The position numbers were made by a program, and so were the translations under genes. The notes under the pieces were generated by a model. That model had not been told where the DNA came from, searched no databases, and saw nothing but the letters and a program-made list of their open reading frames with translations. From Aliivibrio finisterrensis (GTDB lineage Bacteria > Pseudomonadota > Gammaproteobacteria > Enterobacterales > Vibrionaceae), in contig NZ_WBVP01000001.1 of assembly GCF_008933155.1 (NCBI RefSeq), forward strand, positions 310,001-374,000: DNA of 64,000 nucleotides, written 5' to 3'. Positions 1 to 10,271 of this stretch are shown in pieces; position 1 is the stretch's first letter, and each line of letters opens with the position of its first letter.

Positions 1-2133
1 AGAGAAAAATACCGTTTGACGATTAAAGTTAGGCAACTCTAGGCCCACATAAGGCTTACCTGGGATCACTTCAACAACACGCACTGCCATTGCCGATAAA
101 GAACGCGCTAAATCGGTTGCTAAACCAGAAATACGGCTTACTTTTACACCAGGCGCTAAATCTAGCTCAAATCGTGTGATCACAGGACCAGGGAAGATAT
201 CCACCACTCGTGCTTTAATTTTATAATCAGCCAGTTTTGCTTCAACCAAACGAGCGGTATGCTCTAGTGATTCTCGAGATTCCATTTCTGCACGGGTATC
301 TGGAGCAAATAACAAATCCAAGGTTGGCATCGGAGATGTTGGTTTTGGTAGATTAGGCTCAGAGTTAACTAAGAACGGATTCTGCAGTGCCGCTTGCGTT
401 GCCTTTTCTTTGGCGACTAAAGCTTGGAACGCAGCAATATCCGCATCTGAATGCGTAGGCTCTTCTTCAACTGTTAGCTCTTCGTCTCTAGCGTCTTCAA
501 CTACCGCCTCTTCAATCGTAACACTTCTCGCAGACAAATGAGGAAGATCACTTTCTTCTATTTCAACCGTTTCAATCTCTTCTGTAGAAGAATCGAACGC
601 ATTAATGTGTAATTCATTAAGCGTTTCAGGTTGCACCTCTTCTACGGCGCTAAATGCAGGTAGCGTTTCTTCTTCTAATGCATTGAATGATTCTTCTTGT
701 TTTAAGTCTTCAATTTCAACTTCTTGCTCAAGTGCAGAGAAACTCGATTCATTAGTAGTATCAATTCCCTCTTTCTCATCTAGGTTATCTTCAAGCTCAA
801 TAGAAGGATCAACGGATACCGCTCTGTCTGATATTTCCTCAAGATCATTTTCAAATACTGGGTTCTCAAACTCATTTCCGTATTGTTCATTATATTGTGA
901 ACTCAATGACTCAAGTATACTCGCTTCAGAATCAGCAACCATTGCCACTGAACTCACTGTGGCAACAGTAGCTGTAGGGAATGACTGCTCAGCGTTTACT
1001 TGACTTAATAACGGATCTTGGACTAATGCTTCATTATCCAGCTCTGCAATAGTCGCGTTACTGCGCATAGATAAATTAATACCATCTTCTAAGCTCTCAG
1101 GGACGATCTGCTCTTGTGGTGCCATAGAATAAACAGGTGCGTCTACAGAACTATAAATACTGTCAGTATCCGCACTTTCCATTTCTACAGCTGGTGTCGT
1201 TTCCGTCAACTCAACGATAGGTTCAGAAACAGATTCATTTACTGTCGAGAATAGAGGATCATCAGAATAAGCGGCCTCTCTTTCATAGTGGTCAACATTA
1301 CTTGTTTGCATTTCCTGCGGAGCATTGGCAAACATAGATAACTCACGAGAAGAAATTTTAGGTGTCTCAAATGAGTCTACCGCTTTCGAAAATTCAGCTT
1401 CATCCTCTTTCTCTTCATGACGATGTTCATGTTCGACTTGGTACGTTTCGTCTTCGGTTTTTCTCACTTTATTAACAATACTTCTGATCCCTTCTAATGC
1501 GAAACCACCAAGGTTATCAACAATAGTTAGCCAAGAGACCCCAGTGAATAGCGTCAAGCCAGCTCCCCACAAGAACATAAAGATAAGCGTTGAGCCAAGT
1601 AAATTCAAAATAGGCATTGTTATGCTTGTCAAGACATCGCCAACCACACCGCCTGATGAGAAATACCATAAATCATCGAAGCTTGTATCAGCTAATGCAC
1701 AACTAGTTAAAAAGAGCATAAGTAAGCCTAGAATACGAGTTCCGATCATCATAAGATCTAACTCTTCATTTTCCTCTCGCTCTTTTTTACGAAAAGCTAT
1801 CCAAGTGCAAGCTAGTAAGATTACTGGTAGTAAATAAGCCAAAGACCCAAAGGCAAAGAAAAGCGTATCTGCTATCCACGCGCCAAATGACCCGCCTACG
1901 TTGTCTACGGTTCCAGCCCATGACGTTTGAGTCCATGATGGATCTGCAGGGTTAAAGCTAAATAAAGAGATAGTAATAAAAATCGTTGCTAGTAAGCCAA
2001 AGATAAAACACGCTTCTTGCAAACGCTGATTACCATTCAATCGCTCTTTATCAGGCTCAGCAACCGCTTCAACTTTTAGTGTACTCAGCTGCATTTTTCT
2101 TTCTGAAATCTTTTCTTTAATCTTTGTAAACAA
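1..2133 (-). CDS. ftsK: FtsK DNA translocase, N-terminal part (runs off the window)
   Basis: FtsK anchors at the division septum and pumps chromosomal DNA, activating XerCD at dif. The visible 711 codons hold four hydrophobic segments (about residues 42-60, 88-113, 132-147 and 163-198). A very acidic low-complexity linker follows (about 215-570), then the beginning of the alpha domain, recognisable by LDLLFAPD and FPGPVITRFELDLAPGVKV. The Walker ATPase and the gamma DNA-reading domain lie outside the window. The likely start is TTG at 2133 (protein beginning LFTKIKEKISERKMQ). An in-frame ATG at 2094 is the alternative. No strong ribosome-binding site is visible for either. The gene lies downstream of lrp in the same direction, as in many gammaproteobacteria. 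Identity is secure; the exact start is not. Confidence 0.93.
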   Translation of the reverse strand, partial: MFTKIKEKISERKMQLSTLKVEAVAEPDKERLNGNQRLQEACFIFGLLATIFITISLFSFNPADPSWTQTSWAGTVDNVGGSFGAWIADTLFFAFGSLAYLLPVILLACTWIAFRKKEREENEELDLMMIGTRILGLLMLFLTSCALADTSFDDLWYFSSGGVVGDVLTSITMPILNLLGSTLIFMFLWGAGLTLFTGVSWLTIVDNLGGFALEGIRSIVNKVRKTEDETYQVEHEHRHEEKEDEAEFSKAVDSFETPKISSRELSMFANAPQEMQTSNVDHYEREAAYSDDPLFSTVNESVSEPIVELTETTPAVEMESADTDSIYSSVDAPVYSMAPQEQIVPESLEDGINLSMRSNATIAELDNEALVQDPLLSQVNAEQSFPTATVATVSSVAMVADSEASILESLSSQYNEQYGNEFENPVFENDLEEISDRAVSVDPSIELEDNLDEKEGIDTTNESSFSALEQEVEIEDLKQEESFNALEEETLPAFSAVEEVQPETLNELHINAFDSSTEEIETVEIEESDLPHLSARSVTIEEAVVEDARDEELTVEEEPTHSDADIAAFQALVAKEKATQAALQNPFLVNSEPNLPKPTSPMPTLDLLFAPDTRAEMESRESLEHTARLVEAKLADYKIKARVVDIFPGPVITRFELDLAPGVKVSRISGLATDLARSLSAMAVRVVEVIPGKPYVGLELPNFNRQTVFFS

Positions 2134-2244
2134 AATACTATCCAATGTTACTGTGCTTAGATTTAGTCATCCCTCTCACTATGGTGAATGCATTTAAGAG
2201 AAAAGAAGCAAGGATCACAAAATCTATAGAAATTAAAAACAAGT

Positions 2245-2265
2245 CGAGCGGCAGAACGCCGCTCG
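2245..2265 (-). terminator. intrinsic terminator after lrp
   Basis: An 8-bp perfect GC-rich stem (CGAGCGGC/GCCGCTCG) with a 5-nt loop lies about 110 nt beyond the lrp stop. On the minus strand it is followed by ACTTGTTTTT. It separates lrp from ftsK. Confidence 0.75.
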
Positions 2266-2372
2266 TCATTACTTAAAAGCGTATTAGATAGAATATACCT
2301 AATCGCCTTTAAGCTCTTCAAGATTTTGTAAATTAAAGAAAGAAAACTCTCTAATTTACTACCTTGATTCAA

Positions 2373-2864
2373 TTAGCGAGTTTTAATCACTAAATGATTG
2401 GTTTGTTTTACTTCTTCCATTACCACATAAGTACGAGTGTCATTAACACCAGGAAGACGCAATAGTGTATCACCAAGTAAACGACGATAAGCACTCATAT
2501 CTGATACACGAGTCTTTAAAAGGTAATCAAAATCACCTGAAACTAAGTGACACTCTTGAATATCATCTAGCAGTTGAACCGCTGTGTTAAATTGCTCGAA
2601 CACATCAGGGGCACCACGATTAAGCGTGATTTCAACAAATACCAATAATGATGCATCAAGATATTGTGGATTCAACAAGGCAGTATAGCCATTGATGTAT
2701 CCTTGACGCTCTAAACGACGAACACGCTCTAAACACGGAGTTGGCGACAGGCCTACTCTTTTAGATAATTCAACATTTGAAATTCGTCCATCTTTCTGGA
2801 GTTCATTTAAAATATTGCGATCGATACGATCCAGATCCTTGGAAGGTTTCTTATTATCTACCAT
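2373..2864 (-). CDS. lrp: Leucine-responsive regulatory protein Lrp
   Basis: Global transcription regulator of amino-acid metabolism, 163 aa, the usual Lrp length. The N-terminal winged helix-turn-helix (about residues 10-60) contains ILNELQKDGRISNVELSKRV and SPTPCLERVRRLE. The C-terminal RAM/effector domain (about 70-155) contains the typical DYLLKTRVSDMSAYRRLL segment. The start ATG at 2864 lies 7 nt after an AAGGTGG-like site. It is divergent from ald with 156 nt between, and Lrp commonly regulates alanine catabolism, so control of ald by this protein is a reasonable inference. Assignment to Lrp rather than another AsnC-family paralog rests on the near-complete match to the enterobacterial Lrp core and its position beside ftsK. 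Confidence 0.93.
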   Translation of the reverse strand: MVDNKKPSKDLDRIDRNILNELQKDGRISNVELSKRVGLSPTPCLERVRRLERQGYINGYTALLNPQYLDASLLVFVEITLNRGAPDVFEQFNTAVQLLDDIQECHLVSGDFDYLLKTRVSDMSAYRRLLGDTLLRLPGVNDTRTYVVMEEVKQTNHLVIKTR

Positions 2865-3020
2865 TTTTTATTCCACCTTATTACTTCCTTGCAAAAAAAT
2901 ATACTACAACTTTTTAATATTTAGCATCAAATTTTGCTAATTACAAATTATACTAGTTAAAAATTCGAAACAAAAACCCTACAAGCAGTCAAAATAACTA
3001 TTACATAAAAGGAAATCAGG
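2865..3020. promoter_or_regulatory. divergent lrp/ald promoter region
   Basis: 156 nt of very AT-rich DNA between two divergent genes, so both promoters must lie here. Runs such as TTAATATTTAGCATCAAATTTTGC resemble loosely defined Lrp-type AT-rich sites, but no site can be fixed by eye. AAAAGGA at 3008-3014 is the ribosome-binding site of ald. Confidence 0.4.
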
Positions 3021-4139
3021 ATGATCATTGGCGTACCTAAAGAAATAAAAAATCATGAATACCGCGTTGGCATGATCCCAGCGAGTGTTCGCGAATTAAT
3101 ATCTCATGGCCATACCGTTTTTGTCGAAACAAAAGCAGGCTCTGGCATTGGTTTTACCGACGATGACTACATCGCGGTAGGCGCATCTATCCTTCCTACA
3201 GCTGAAGACGTTTTTGCTCAAGCTGACATGATTGTTAAAGTTAAAGAGCCACAAGCAATTGAACGAGCAATGCTACGTGAAGGGCAAATTTTATTCACGT
3301 ATTTACATCTTGCACCAGATTTTCCACAAACTGAAGACCTAATTAAGAGTAAAGCTGTCTGCATCGCATATGAGACTGTAACAGATTATATGGGTCGTCT
3401 GCCACTATTAGCACCAATGTCTGAAGTTGCTGGGCGAATGTCTATTCAAGCAGGTGCCCAAACTCTTGAAAAATCGAATGGGGGCCGTGGTTTACTTTTA
3501 GGCGGTGTCCCTGGAGTTGAACCGGCAAAAGTCGTCGTCGTTGGCGGTGGTGTTGTTGGTGCTAATGCTGCACGAATGGCGGTTGGAATGCGTGCTGACG
3601 TGACGATTTTAGATCGTAACATTGATACACTTCGTACTTTAGATGAAGAGTTCCAAGGCCGTGCCAAAGTGGTTTATTCGACCGTTGATGCAATTGAAAA
3701 ACATGTATTAGAAGCTGATTTAGTTATTGGTGCAGTGCTTATTCCTGGGGCTGCAGCACCTAAACTGGTTACCACAGATCACATCAAACGTATGAAACCT
3801 GGGGCAGCTGTTGTTGATGTTGCTATCGACCAAGGCGGTTGTTTCGAGACCTCTCATGCGACAACACACGCTGACCCAACATACATCGTTGATGAAGTCG
3901 TTCACTACTGTGTTGCCAATATGCCGGGAGCCGTTGCTCGCACATCTACTTTTGCGCTTAATAATGCCACTCTTCCATACATTATTAAGCTAGCAGATAA
4001 AGGCTACAAAGCTGCACTTCTTGAAGACAAAGGCTTCTTAGATGGCTTAAACATTATCCACGGTAAAGTTACATGTAAAGAAGTCGCAGAGAGCTTTGAT
4101 TTAGAATATGTCTCTCCAGAAGCAGCACTTACCGCTTAA
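3021..4139 (+). CDS. ald: Alanine dehydrogenase
   Basis: NAD-dependent interconversion of L-alanine and pyruvate plus ammonia; cytoplasmic, hexameric in the family. 372 aa, normal length. Known active-site residues fall at their usual positions: Arg15, Lys75 (VKVKEPQ), His96 (LHLAP) and Asp270 (VAIDQGG). The NAD-binding Rossmann motif VVGGGVVG is at about 173-180, and Asp198 at the end of the next strand selects NAD. The start is supported by AAAAGGAAATCAGG just upstream. It is monocistronic with its own terminator and divergent from lrp. Confidence 0.96.
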   Translation: MIIGVPKEIKNHEYRVGMIPASVRELISHGHTVFVETKAGSGIGFTDDDYIAVGASILPTAEDVFAQADMIVKVKEPQAIERAMLREGQILFTYLHLAPDFPQTEDLIKSKAVCIAYETVTDYMGRLPLLAPMSEVAGRMSIQAGAQTLEKSNGGRGLLLGGVPGVEPAKVVVVGGGVVGANAARMAVGMRADVTILDRNIDTLRTLDEEFQGRAKVVYSTVDAIEKHVLEADLVIGAVLIPGAAAPKLVTTDHIKRMKPGAAVVDVAIDQGGCFETSHATTHADPTYIVDEVVHYCVANMPGAVARTSTFALNNATLPYIIKLADKGYKAALLEDKGFLDGLNIIHGKVTCKEVAESFDLEYVSPEAALTA

Positions 4140-4167
4140 AAGACATATCCTATAACAAAATCATTTG

Positions 4168-4195
4168 AGGGCACCCACGGTGGTGCCCTTTCTTT
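4168..4195 (+). terminator. intrinsic terminator after ald
   Basis: 8-bp stem AGGGCACC/GGTGCCCT with a 6-nt loop followed by TTCTTT, 28 nt after the ald stop. Confidence 0.85.
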
Positions 4196-4287
4196 ACTGC
4201 AATAAATTCCATACAATCATCTGATACTAAAGGATGATGAACACCTCTGTGCTCCCTACCCTTATTTTCTGTTTCCATTGATTTTAG

Positions 4288-5265
<978 letters not shown>

Positions 5266-5283
5266 ACTATCTAAGTTAACGTT

Positions 5284-5314
5284 AAACCCGAAGCAAATAC
5301 TTCGGGTTTCTTTT
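5284..5314 (+). terminator. intrinsic terminator after trxB
   Basis: 10-bp perfect stem AAACCCGAAG/CTTCGGGTTT with a 6-nt loop, then CTTTTG, about 20 nt after the trxB stop. Confidence 0.85.
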
Positions 5315-5417
5315 GCTCATCTTATTTTACTGATGTACATATGGTTTCTTATATTCAAATTATTAAAAAAGAAATCGTAACGTAGATAAAATAATACAAA
5401 ACGTAAGCCTTCATATT

Positions 5418-7190
5418 ATGGATAAAAATCAACAACGCGAGTTAGGACAATGGCTCAAAGGTCAGAGTAAACTTGCAAAAAAATGGCTAACCCTCTCTAT
5501 TGGGCTTGGCTTTCTTTCTAGTCTTTTTCTCATAGCACAAGCGGCATTACTTGCTGACATCTTGCATCAACTTATCATTGAACAAGTTGATAAATATGAA
5601 CTTATCCCCCACTTTGTTGCCATTCTTGCTATTGTTGCTATTCGTGCAGCCTGCAGTTGGGGCCGTGAAGTCGCAGGTTATCGTTGTGGCGAGCACATTC
5701 GCGTTCATATTCGTCAATTAATATTAGATAAACTGCAAGAATTAGGTCCTGCCTACATTAAAGGGAAACCGGCTGGCACTTGGGCAACACTATTGCTTGA
5801 ACAAGTCGAAGATATGCAGGACTTTTTCTCTCGCTATCTTCCTCAGATGTCTCTTTCTGTTTTAATTCCTTTCGTTATTTTAATTGTTGTTTTCCCACAA
5901 AACTGGGCTGCTGGCTTAGTGTTCTTATTAACAGCACCATTAGTTCCCTTATTTATGGCGCTCGTTGGTATGGGAGCGGCAGATGCTAACCGTCGTAACT
6001 TTAAAGCACTACAACGCCTATCAGGCCACTTTTATGATCGTCTACAATCGATGACGACCATTCGTTTATTCAATAAAACAAAACAAGAAACCGAGCATTT
6101 ACACGGTGCATCTGAGATCTTCCGTAAACGAACGATGGAAGTATTAAGGCTGGCTTTCTTATCGTCAGCGGTATTGGAGTTCTTCACCTCTATTTCTATT
6201 GCTATCGTTGCGGTCTACTTTGGTTTTACCTTTATTGGTGAGTTAGATTTTGGACATTATGGAACCACAGTAACCTTATTTACTGGTTTATTTATCCTTA
6301 TTCTTGCCCCCGAGTTTTACCAACCATTACGAGATTTAGGGACATTTTATCATGCCAAAGCACAGGCCATTGGTGCCGCAGAATCTCTGGTTGAATTCTT
6401 AAATACAGACACTAACACGCAAACAAATGGTAATAAGAAAGTGTCTGATTCGACAACGCTTGATATTCAAGTTACCGATCTCATCGTTACAACACATGAT
6501 GGTAAAAGATTATTAGGCCCTATTAGCTTCCATTTACTTGAAGCTTCTCAGACGGCTTTAGTTGGCCCAAGCGGCGCAGGTAAAACCAGTTTAATTAATG
6601 CCATATTGGGTTTCTTGCCTTATCAAGGTAGCATCAAAATTAATGGCACTGAACTGTCTGAACTAAATCAAAAACAATGGTATCAAGATATTAACTGGGT
6701 TGGTCAAAACCCAACCCTAGTTCATGGCACTATTGAAGAGAATATGACCTTAGGTAAACAAGGAATAACTCAAGAACAACTTGATTTAGCAAGCAAACAA
6801 GCCTTTGCTAATGAATTTATTGATGATCTTGGTTACCAGCACGCTATTTCAGATCGCTCTGGGGGATTATCTGTTGGGCAAGCTCAACGTTTAGCGTTAG
6901 CTCGTGCACTGTTACAACAAGGTCGTTTATGGATTTTAGATGAACCAACAGCCAGCCTTGATGCAAAAAGTGAACGTCTAGTTATGAAAAGCTTAGACGA
7001 AGCAACTCAAGGATTAACAACACTGATGATCAGTCATCGCCTAGACCAATTGCACGCAATGGATACGGTGCTAGTTATGGATAAAGGCCAAGTGGTTCAA
7101 TCTGGCTCATTTGATGAAATTAAAGACTCCGGCTTATTTGCAACCATGCTTGCCGCAAAACAACCAAAGCAAGGTGATCTTGATGCGTGA
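5418..7190 (+). CDS. cydD: Cysteine/glutathione ABC exporter subunit CydD
   Basis: One half of the heterodimeric CydDC ABC transporter, which exports glutathione and cysteine to the periplasm and is required for cytochrome bd assembly. 590 aa: an N-terminal six-helix transmembrane domain (about 20-320) and a C-terminal ATPase. Walker A is GPSGAGKT at 383-390, the signature region is SGGLSVGQAQR, and Walker B is LWILDEPTASLD. The signature lacks the canonical LSGGQ order (GLSVGQ), as in other CydD proteins. cydC overlaps its end by 8 nt, so the two are translationally coupled. Confidence 0.96.
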   Translation: MDKNQQRELGQWLKGQSKLAKKWLTLSIGLGFLSSLFLIAQAALLADILHQLIIEQVDKYELIPHFVAILAIVAIRAACSWGREVAGYRCGEHIRVHIRQLILDKLQELGPAYIKGKPAGTWATLLLEQVEDMQDFFSRYLPQMSLSVLIPFVILIVVFPQNWAAGLVFLLTAPLVPLFMALVGMGAADANRRNFKALQRLSGHFYDRLQSMTTIRLFNKTKQETEHLHGASEIFRKRTMEVLRLAFLSSAVLEFFTSISIAIVAVYFGFTFIGELDFGHYGTTVTLFTGLFILILAPEFYQPLRDLGTFYHAKAQAIGAAESLVEFLNTDTNTQTNGNKKVSDSTTLDIQVTDLIVTTHDGKRLLGPISFHLLEASQTALVGPSGAGKTSLINAILGFLPYQGSIKINGTELSELNQKQWYQDINWVGQNPTLVHGTIEENMTLGKQGITQEQLDLASKQAFANEFIDDLGYQHAISDRSGGLSVGQAQRLALARALLQQGRLWILDEPTASLDAKSERLVMKSLDEATQGLTTLMISHRLDQLHAMDTVLVMDKGQVVQSGSFDEIKDSGLFATMLAAKQPKQGDLDA

Positions 7191-8904
7191 TTTACTGCCT
7201 TATATTAAATTATATAAAAAACACTGGTTCGGCCTAACTTTAGGTATGCTACTTAGCTTTGCTACTTTGTTTGCATCAATAGGCTTATTAACGCTTTCTG
7301 GTTGGTTTATTTCAGCCTCAGCGATTGCTGGATTAACCATCGCTCGTGAAACTTTTAATTACATGTTACCTGCAGGCGCTGTACGTGGTTTCTCTATTGG
7401 TCGAACAGCAGGACGCTGGGGTGAACGAGTAGTAAGCCATAATGCGACCTTTAAGCTCCTAACTGAACTGCGTATTTTCTTCTTTAAAAAGTTAATACCA
7501 CTCATTCCTGGCCGCTTTTCAAAGCTGCGTGATGCCGACTTATTAAACCGTCTCGTAGCAGATGTAGATGCGATGGATCATGTCTACCTACGACTTATCA
7601 GCCCTATAATTGTGGGTACATTAGGCATTATTGGCTTAACCGCTTTTCTTGCGTGGTTTGATGTCACTATTGGTCTTACCCTTGGTGCTATCTTATTTGC
7701 GCTGCTCCTTATCTGGCCAACCCTGTTTTATAAACTAGGTAAACAAAACGGTGCAGATCTGACACACAATAAAGCCACCTTAAGAATTAAAACCTTAGAT
7801 TGGCTTCAGGGTAACGCTGAACTGCGTATCTTTGGTGCTGAAGAGCAATACCAACAACGTATTTTAGATGCTCAAGTCGCACTGCTATCAAATCAACGTC
7901 ACATGGCAACGTTGACTGGCTTAGCAAATGGATTATTGCTTTTAGCTAATGGCTGGACTCTACTGCTAATGTTGTGGATCTCTGCCGATGGTATTGCCGG
8001 TATGACACCAGACCCAATGGTTGCAATGGTTGCCTTTGCAACGATGGCAAGCTTTGAATTATTGATGCCAATTGCTGGTGCTTTTCAATATCTAGGACAA
8101 ACGTTAAGCTCTGCTCGTCGATTAAACGAAATTATCACAGCAGAACCTGATACTGTTTTTGATGACAATGGCGTGACTCAAGAGATAAAAGGTAATTTAA
8201 CGATTTCAGATGTAAGTTACCAATACCTAGATGCTGATACCGATGCGATTAAACACATTTCATTAGATTTACTGGCCGGTCAAAAAATGGCAATTGTCGG
8301 CCAAACGGGATCAGGCAAATCAACCCTTCTGCAATTGTTGACTCGTCAATGGGACCCAAAATCAGGGTCAATTTATATTGATTGTGTTCAGCTACCTAAG
8401 TGGAAAGAATCAAGCTTACGTGGTGCAATGTCGGTTGTTAGCCAACGTGTTGATATTCTTAATGGTTCATTAAGAGATAATCTTTTACTTGCCAAGGATA
8501 CCGCAAGCGATGAAGAGTTAATTAAGACACTAAGTAAAGTTGGCCTAGACGATCTTACTCCTGACGAAGGCTTAAATACGTGGCTTGGCGACGGTGGCCG
8601 TCAACTTTCTGGTGGTGAGCGCCGTCGAGTAGGTATTGCACGCGCATTACTGCACAATGCTCCTATTGTTTTATTGGATGAGCCAACCGAGGGGTTAGAT
8701 CAGAAAACAGAACAACAAATCATGTCAGTTTTAAATGAGCACATTAAAGATAAGACGGTTGTCTTTATTACTCACCGTTTAGTGAACCTTGAGCAAATGG
8801 ATAATATCTGTTTAATGGACCACGGTGAAATTGTAGAGCAAGGCACACACAGTACACTGCTATCGCTGAAAGGCGCATACCATCAATTGTGGCAACGTTT
8901 TTAA
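7183..8904 (+). CDS. cydC: Cysteine/glutathione ABC exporter subunit CydC
   Basis: Partner of CydD in the inner-membrane heterodimer. I place the start at ATG 7183 (MRDLLPYIKLYKKHW, 573 aa) because AAGGTGAT lies just upstream and this matches the family N-terminus; an in-frame ATG at 7111 would add 24 residues lying over cydD. The transmembrane domain is N-terminal. The ATPase has Walker A GQTGSGKS at 373-380, signature LSGGERRR and Walker B IVLLDEPTEGLD. Convergent with serC. Confidence 0.96.
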   Translation: MRDLLPYIKLYKKHWFGLTLGMLLSFATLFASIGLLTLSGWFISASAIAGLTIARETFNYMLPAGAVRGFSIGRTAGRWGERVVSHNATFKLLTELRIFFFKKLIPLIPGRFSKLRDADLLNRLVADVDAMDHVYLRLISPIIVGTLGIIGLTAFLAWFDVTIGLTLGAILFALLLIWPTLFYKLGKQNGADLTHNKATLRIKTLDWLQGNAELRIFGAEEQYQQRILDAQVALLSNQRHMATLTGLANGLLLLANGWTLLLMLWISADGIAGMTPDPMVAMVAFATMASFELLMPIAGAFQYLGQTLSSARRLNEIITAEPDTVFDDNGVTQEIKGNLTISDVSYQYLDADTDAIKHISLDLLAGQKMAIVGQTGSGKSTLLQLLTRQWDPKSGSIYIDCVQLPKWKESSLRGAMSVVSQRVDILNGSLRDNLLLAKDTASDEELIKTLSKVGLDDLTPDEGLNTWLGDGGRQLSGGERRRVGIARALLHNAPIVLLDEPTEGLDQKTEQQIMSVLNEHIKDKTVVFITHRLVNLEQMDNICLMDHGEIVEQGTHSTLLSLKGAYHQLWQRF

Positions 8905-8942
8905 ACAATACTGACACCAGCTTACTGATATAGCTAAAACAA

Positions 8943-8976
8943 AAAAGCCGATACTGAATAAACAGTATCGGCTTTT
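8943..8976. terminator. bidirectional terminator between cydC and serC
   Basis: 14-bp perfect stem AAAAGCCGATACTG/CAGTATCGGCTTTT with a 6-nt loop, flanked by A and T runs. It can serve both convergent genes. Confidence 0.9.
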
Positions 8977-9002
8977 AATTATAAAGAACTTAAGCAATAA
9001 AA

Positions 9003-10085
9003 TTACGCGTGTTTTGCCTCAAACGCCTTCATAAATTCAACTAACGCTTGCACACCTTCTAATGGCATTGCGTTATAAATTGATGCTCGCATTCCACCTA
9101 CTACTCTATGCCCTTTCAATGCTTTCAAGCCAGCCTCATCTGCCAGCGACAAAAATTGCGCATCTAACTCAGGATTTGCTAATTGGAATGGTACATTCAT
9201 TAGAGAACGATTATCTGCATGAACATCATTACGATAGAAGTCTGATTGGTCAATATAATCGTATAAAGCGGTCGCTTTCTTACGGTTATGTGCTTCCATC
9301 GCTTCAATACCACCAGTCCCTTTTAGCCATTTAAAAACTAAGCCAGCAAGGTACCAAGCATATGTTGGCGGTGTATTGAACATAGATTCTTGTTTTGCCA
9401 GTACGCCGTAATTTAATACACTAGGAAGCGCTTCTGCGGCAAGCTCAAGTAAGTCATCACGGACAATAACAATCGTTAAGCCAGCAGGACCAATATTCTT
9501 TTGGGCACCCGCGTAGATCACACCGTATTTTGATACATCAATTTGACGCGACAAAATCGTAGACGACATGTCAGCAACAATTGGTTTATCTGTTATTGGT
9601 AAATCATTAATTTCAATGCCATCAATCGTTTCATTTGGGCAAAAATGCACATAAGCAGCATCATCACTTAATGCCCATTCAGCGGCAGGTTGAACCGCTT
9701 TTTTACCATCAACATTAATAATGGCTTCGATTACATTAGGTGAACAATATTTTTTTGCTTCAGTTACCGCACTTTGCGCCCAATAACCCGCATCGACGTA
9801 ATCTGCTTTTGTATTACCATCAAGTAAGTTTAATGGAATAGCTGCAAATTGTGCTCGCGCACCACCTTGGCAAAATAACACTTTATAATTATCAGGAATT
9901 GATAATAAATCACGCAGATCTTGCTCTGACTCTTCTGCGACTTTAATAAATTCTTTACTACGGTGGCTAATCTCCATCACTGAAGTGCCTAAGCCGTTCC
10001 AATTCACCAATTCCTTTTGAGCTTGGGCTAGAACGTCTACTGGCAGCATTGCTGGACCAGCACAAAAGTTAAATACTTTTTCCAT
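9003..10085 (-). CDS. serC: Phosphoserine aminotransferase
   Basis: PLP enzyme converting 3-phosphohydroxypyruvate to phosphoserine (serine synthesis) and serving pyridoxine synthesis. 360 aa, standard length. The N-terminus [11 protein letters not shown] is diagnostic. The PLP-binding lysine is Lys196 in [12 protein letters not shown], and ADMSS upstream holds the cofactor-binding Asp. [15 protein letters not shown] near the C-terminus binds the substrate phosphate. AGGAG lies 12 nt before the ATG, a rather long spacing. Single gene with its own upstream region. Confidence 0.97.
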   Translation of the reverse strand: MEKVFNFCAGPAMLPVDVLAQAQKELVNWNGLGTSVMEISHRSKEFIKVAEESEQDLRDLLSIPDNYKVLFCQGGARAQFAAIPLNLLDGNTKADYVDAGYWAQSAVTEAKKYCSPNVIEAIINVDGKKAVQPAAEWALSDDAAYVHFCPNETIDGIEINDLPITDKPIVADMSSTILSRQIDVSKYGVIYAGAQKNIGPAGLTIVIVRDDLLELAAEALPSVLNYGVLAKQESMFNTPPTYAWYLAGLVFKWLKGTGGIEAMEAHNRKKATALYDYIDQSDFYRNDVHADNRSLMNVPFQLANPELDAQFLSLADEAGLKALKGHRVVGGMRASIYNAMPLEGVQALVEFMKAFEAKHA

Positions 10086-10228
10086 GTTTCTCGAAGGCTC
10101 CTGCTATCTATAATAAATTGAATGTTTAAATATTGATGTAGAAATTAATACCACCTTTTGATCCACAAAGAAATCATAAAGTGATCTAATTCACTAAATT
10201 GCTCGAATAATACCAATCCAGATAAAAA

Positions 10229-10250
10229 AATAGCTCACCAAGGTAAGCTA
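10229..10250 (-). terminator. terminator after the DUF945 gene
   Basis: Stem TAGCT-c-ACC/GGT-a-AGCTA with one mismatch. On the minus strand it is followed by TTTTTTTATC, about 20 nt after the stop of the 10272-11573 gene. Confidence 0.65.
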
Positions 10251-10271
10251 TTTTATCTCTATGCTTTTAGG

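Noticed and set aside
605-1003. Serine-rich 132-aa plus-strand frame opposite ftsK
   Set aside because: It is the antisense of the acidic FtsK linker; GAA/GAT-rich coding DNA gives long open serine-rich frames on the other strand.
2163-2372. 69-aa open frame between lrp and ftsK on the minus strand
   Set aside because: It runs straight through the perfect lrp terminator hairpin, has no ribosome-binding site and no recognisable composition.
10210-10225. ATACCAATCCAGATAA resembles one end of the MITE-like elements
   Set aside because: No matching inverted end lies within 250 nt; a single short match is not enough to call an element.
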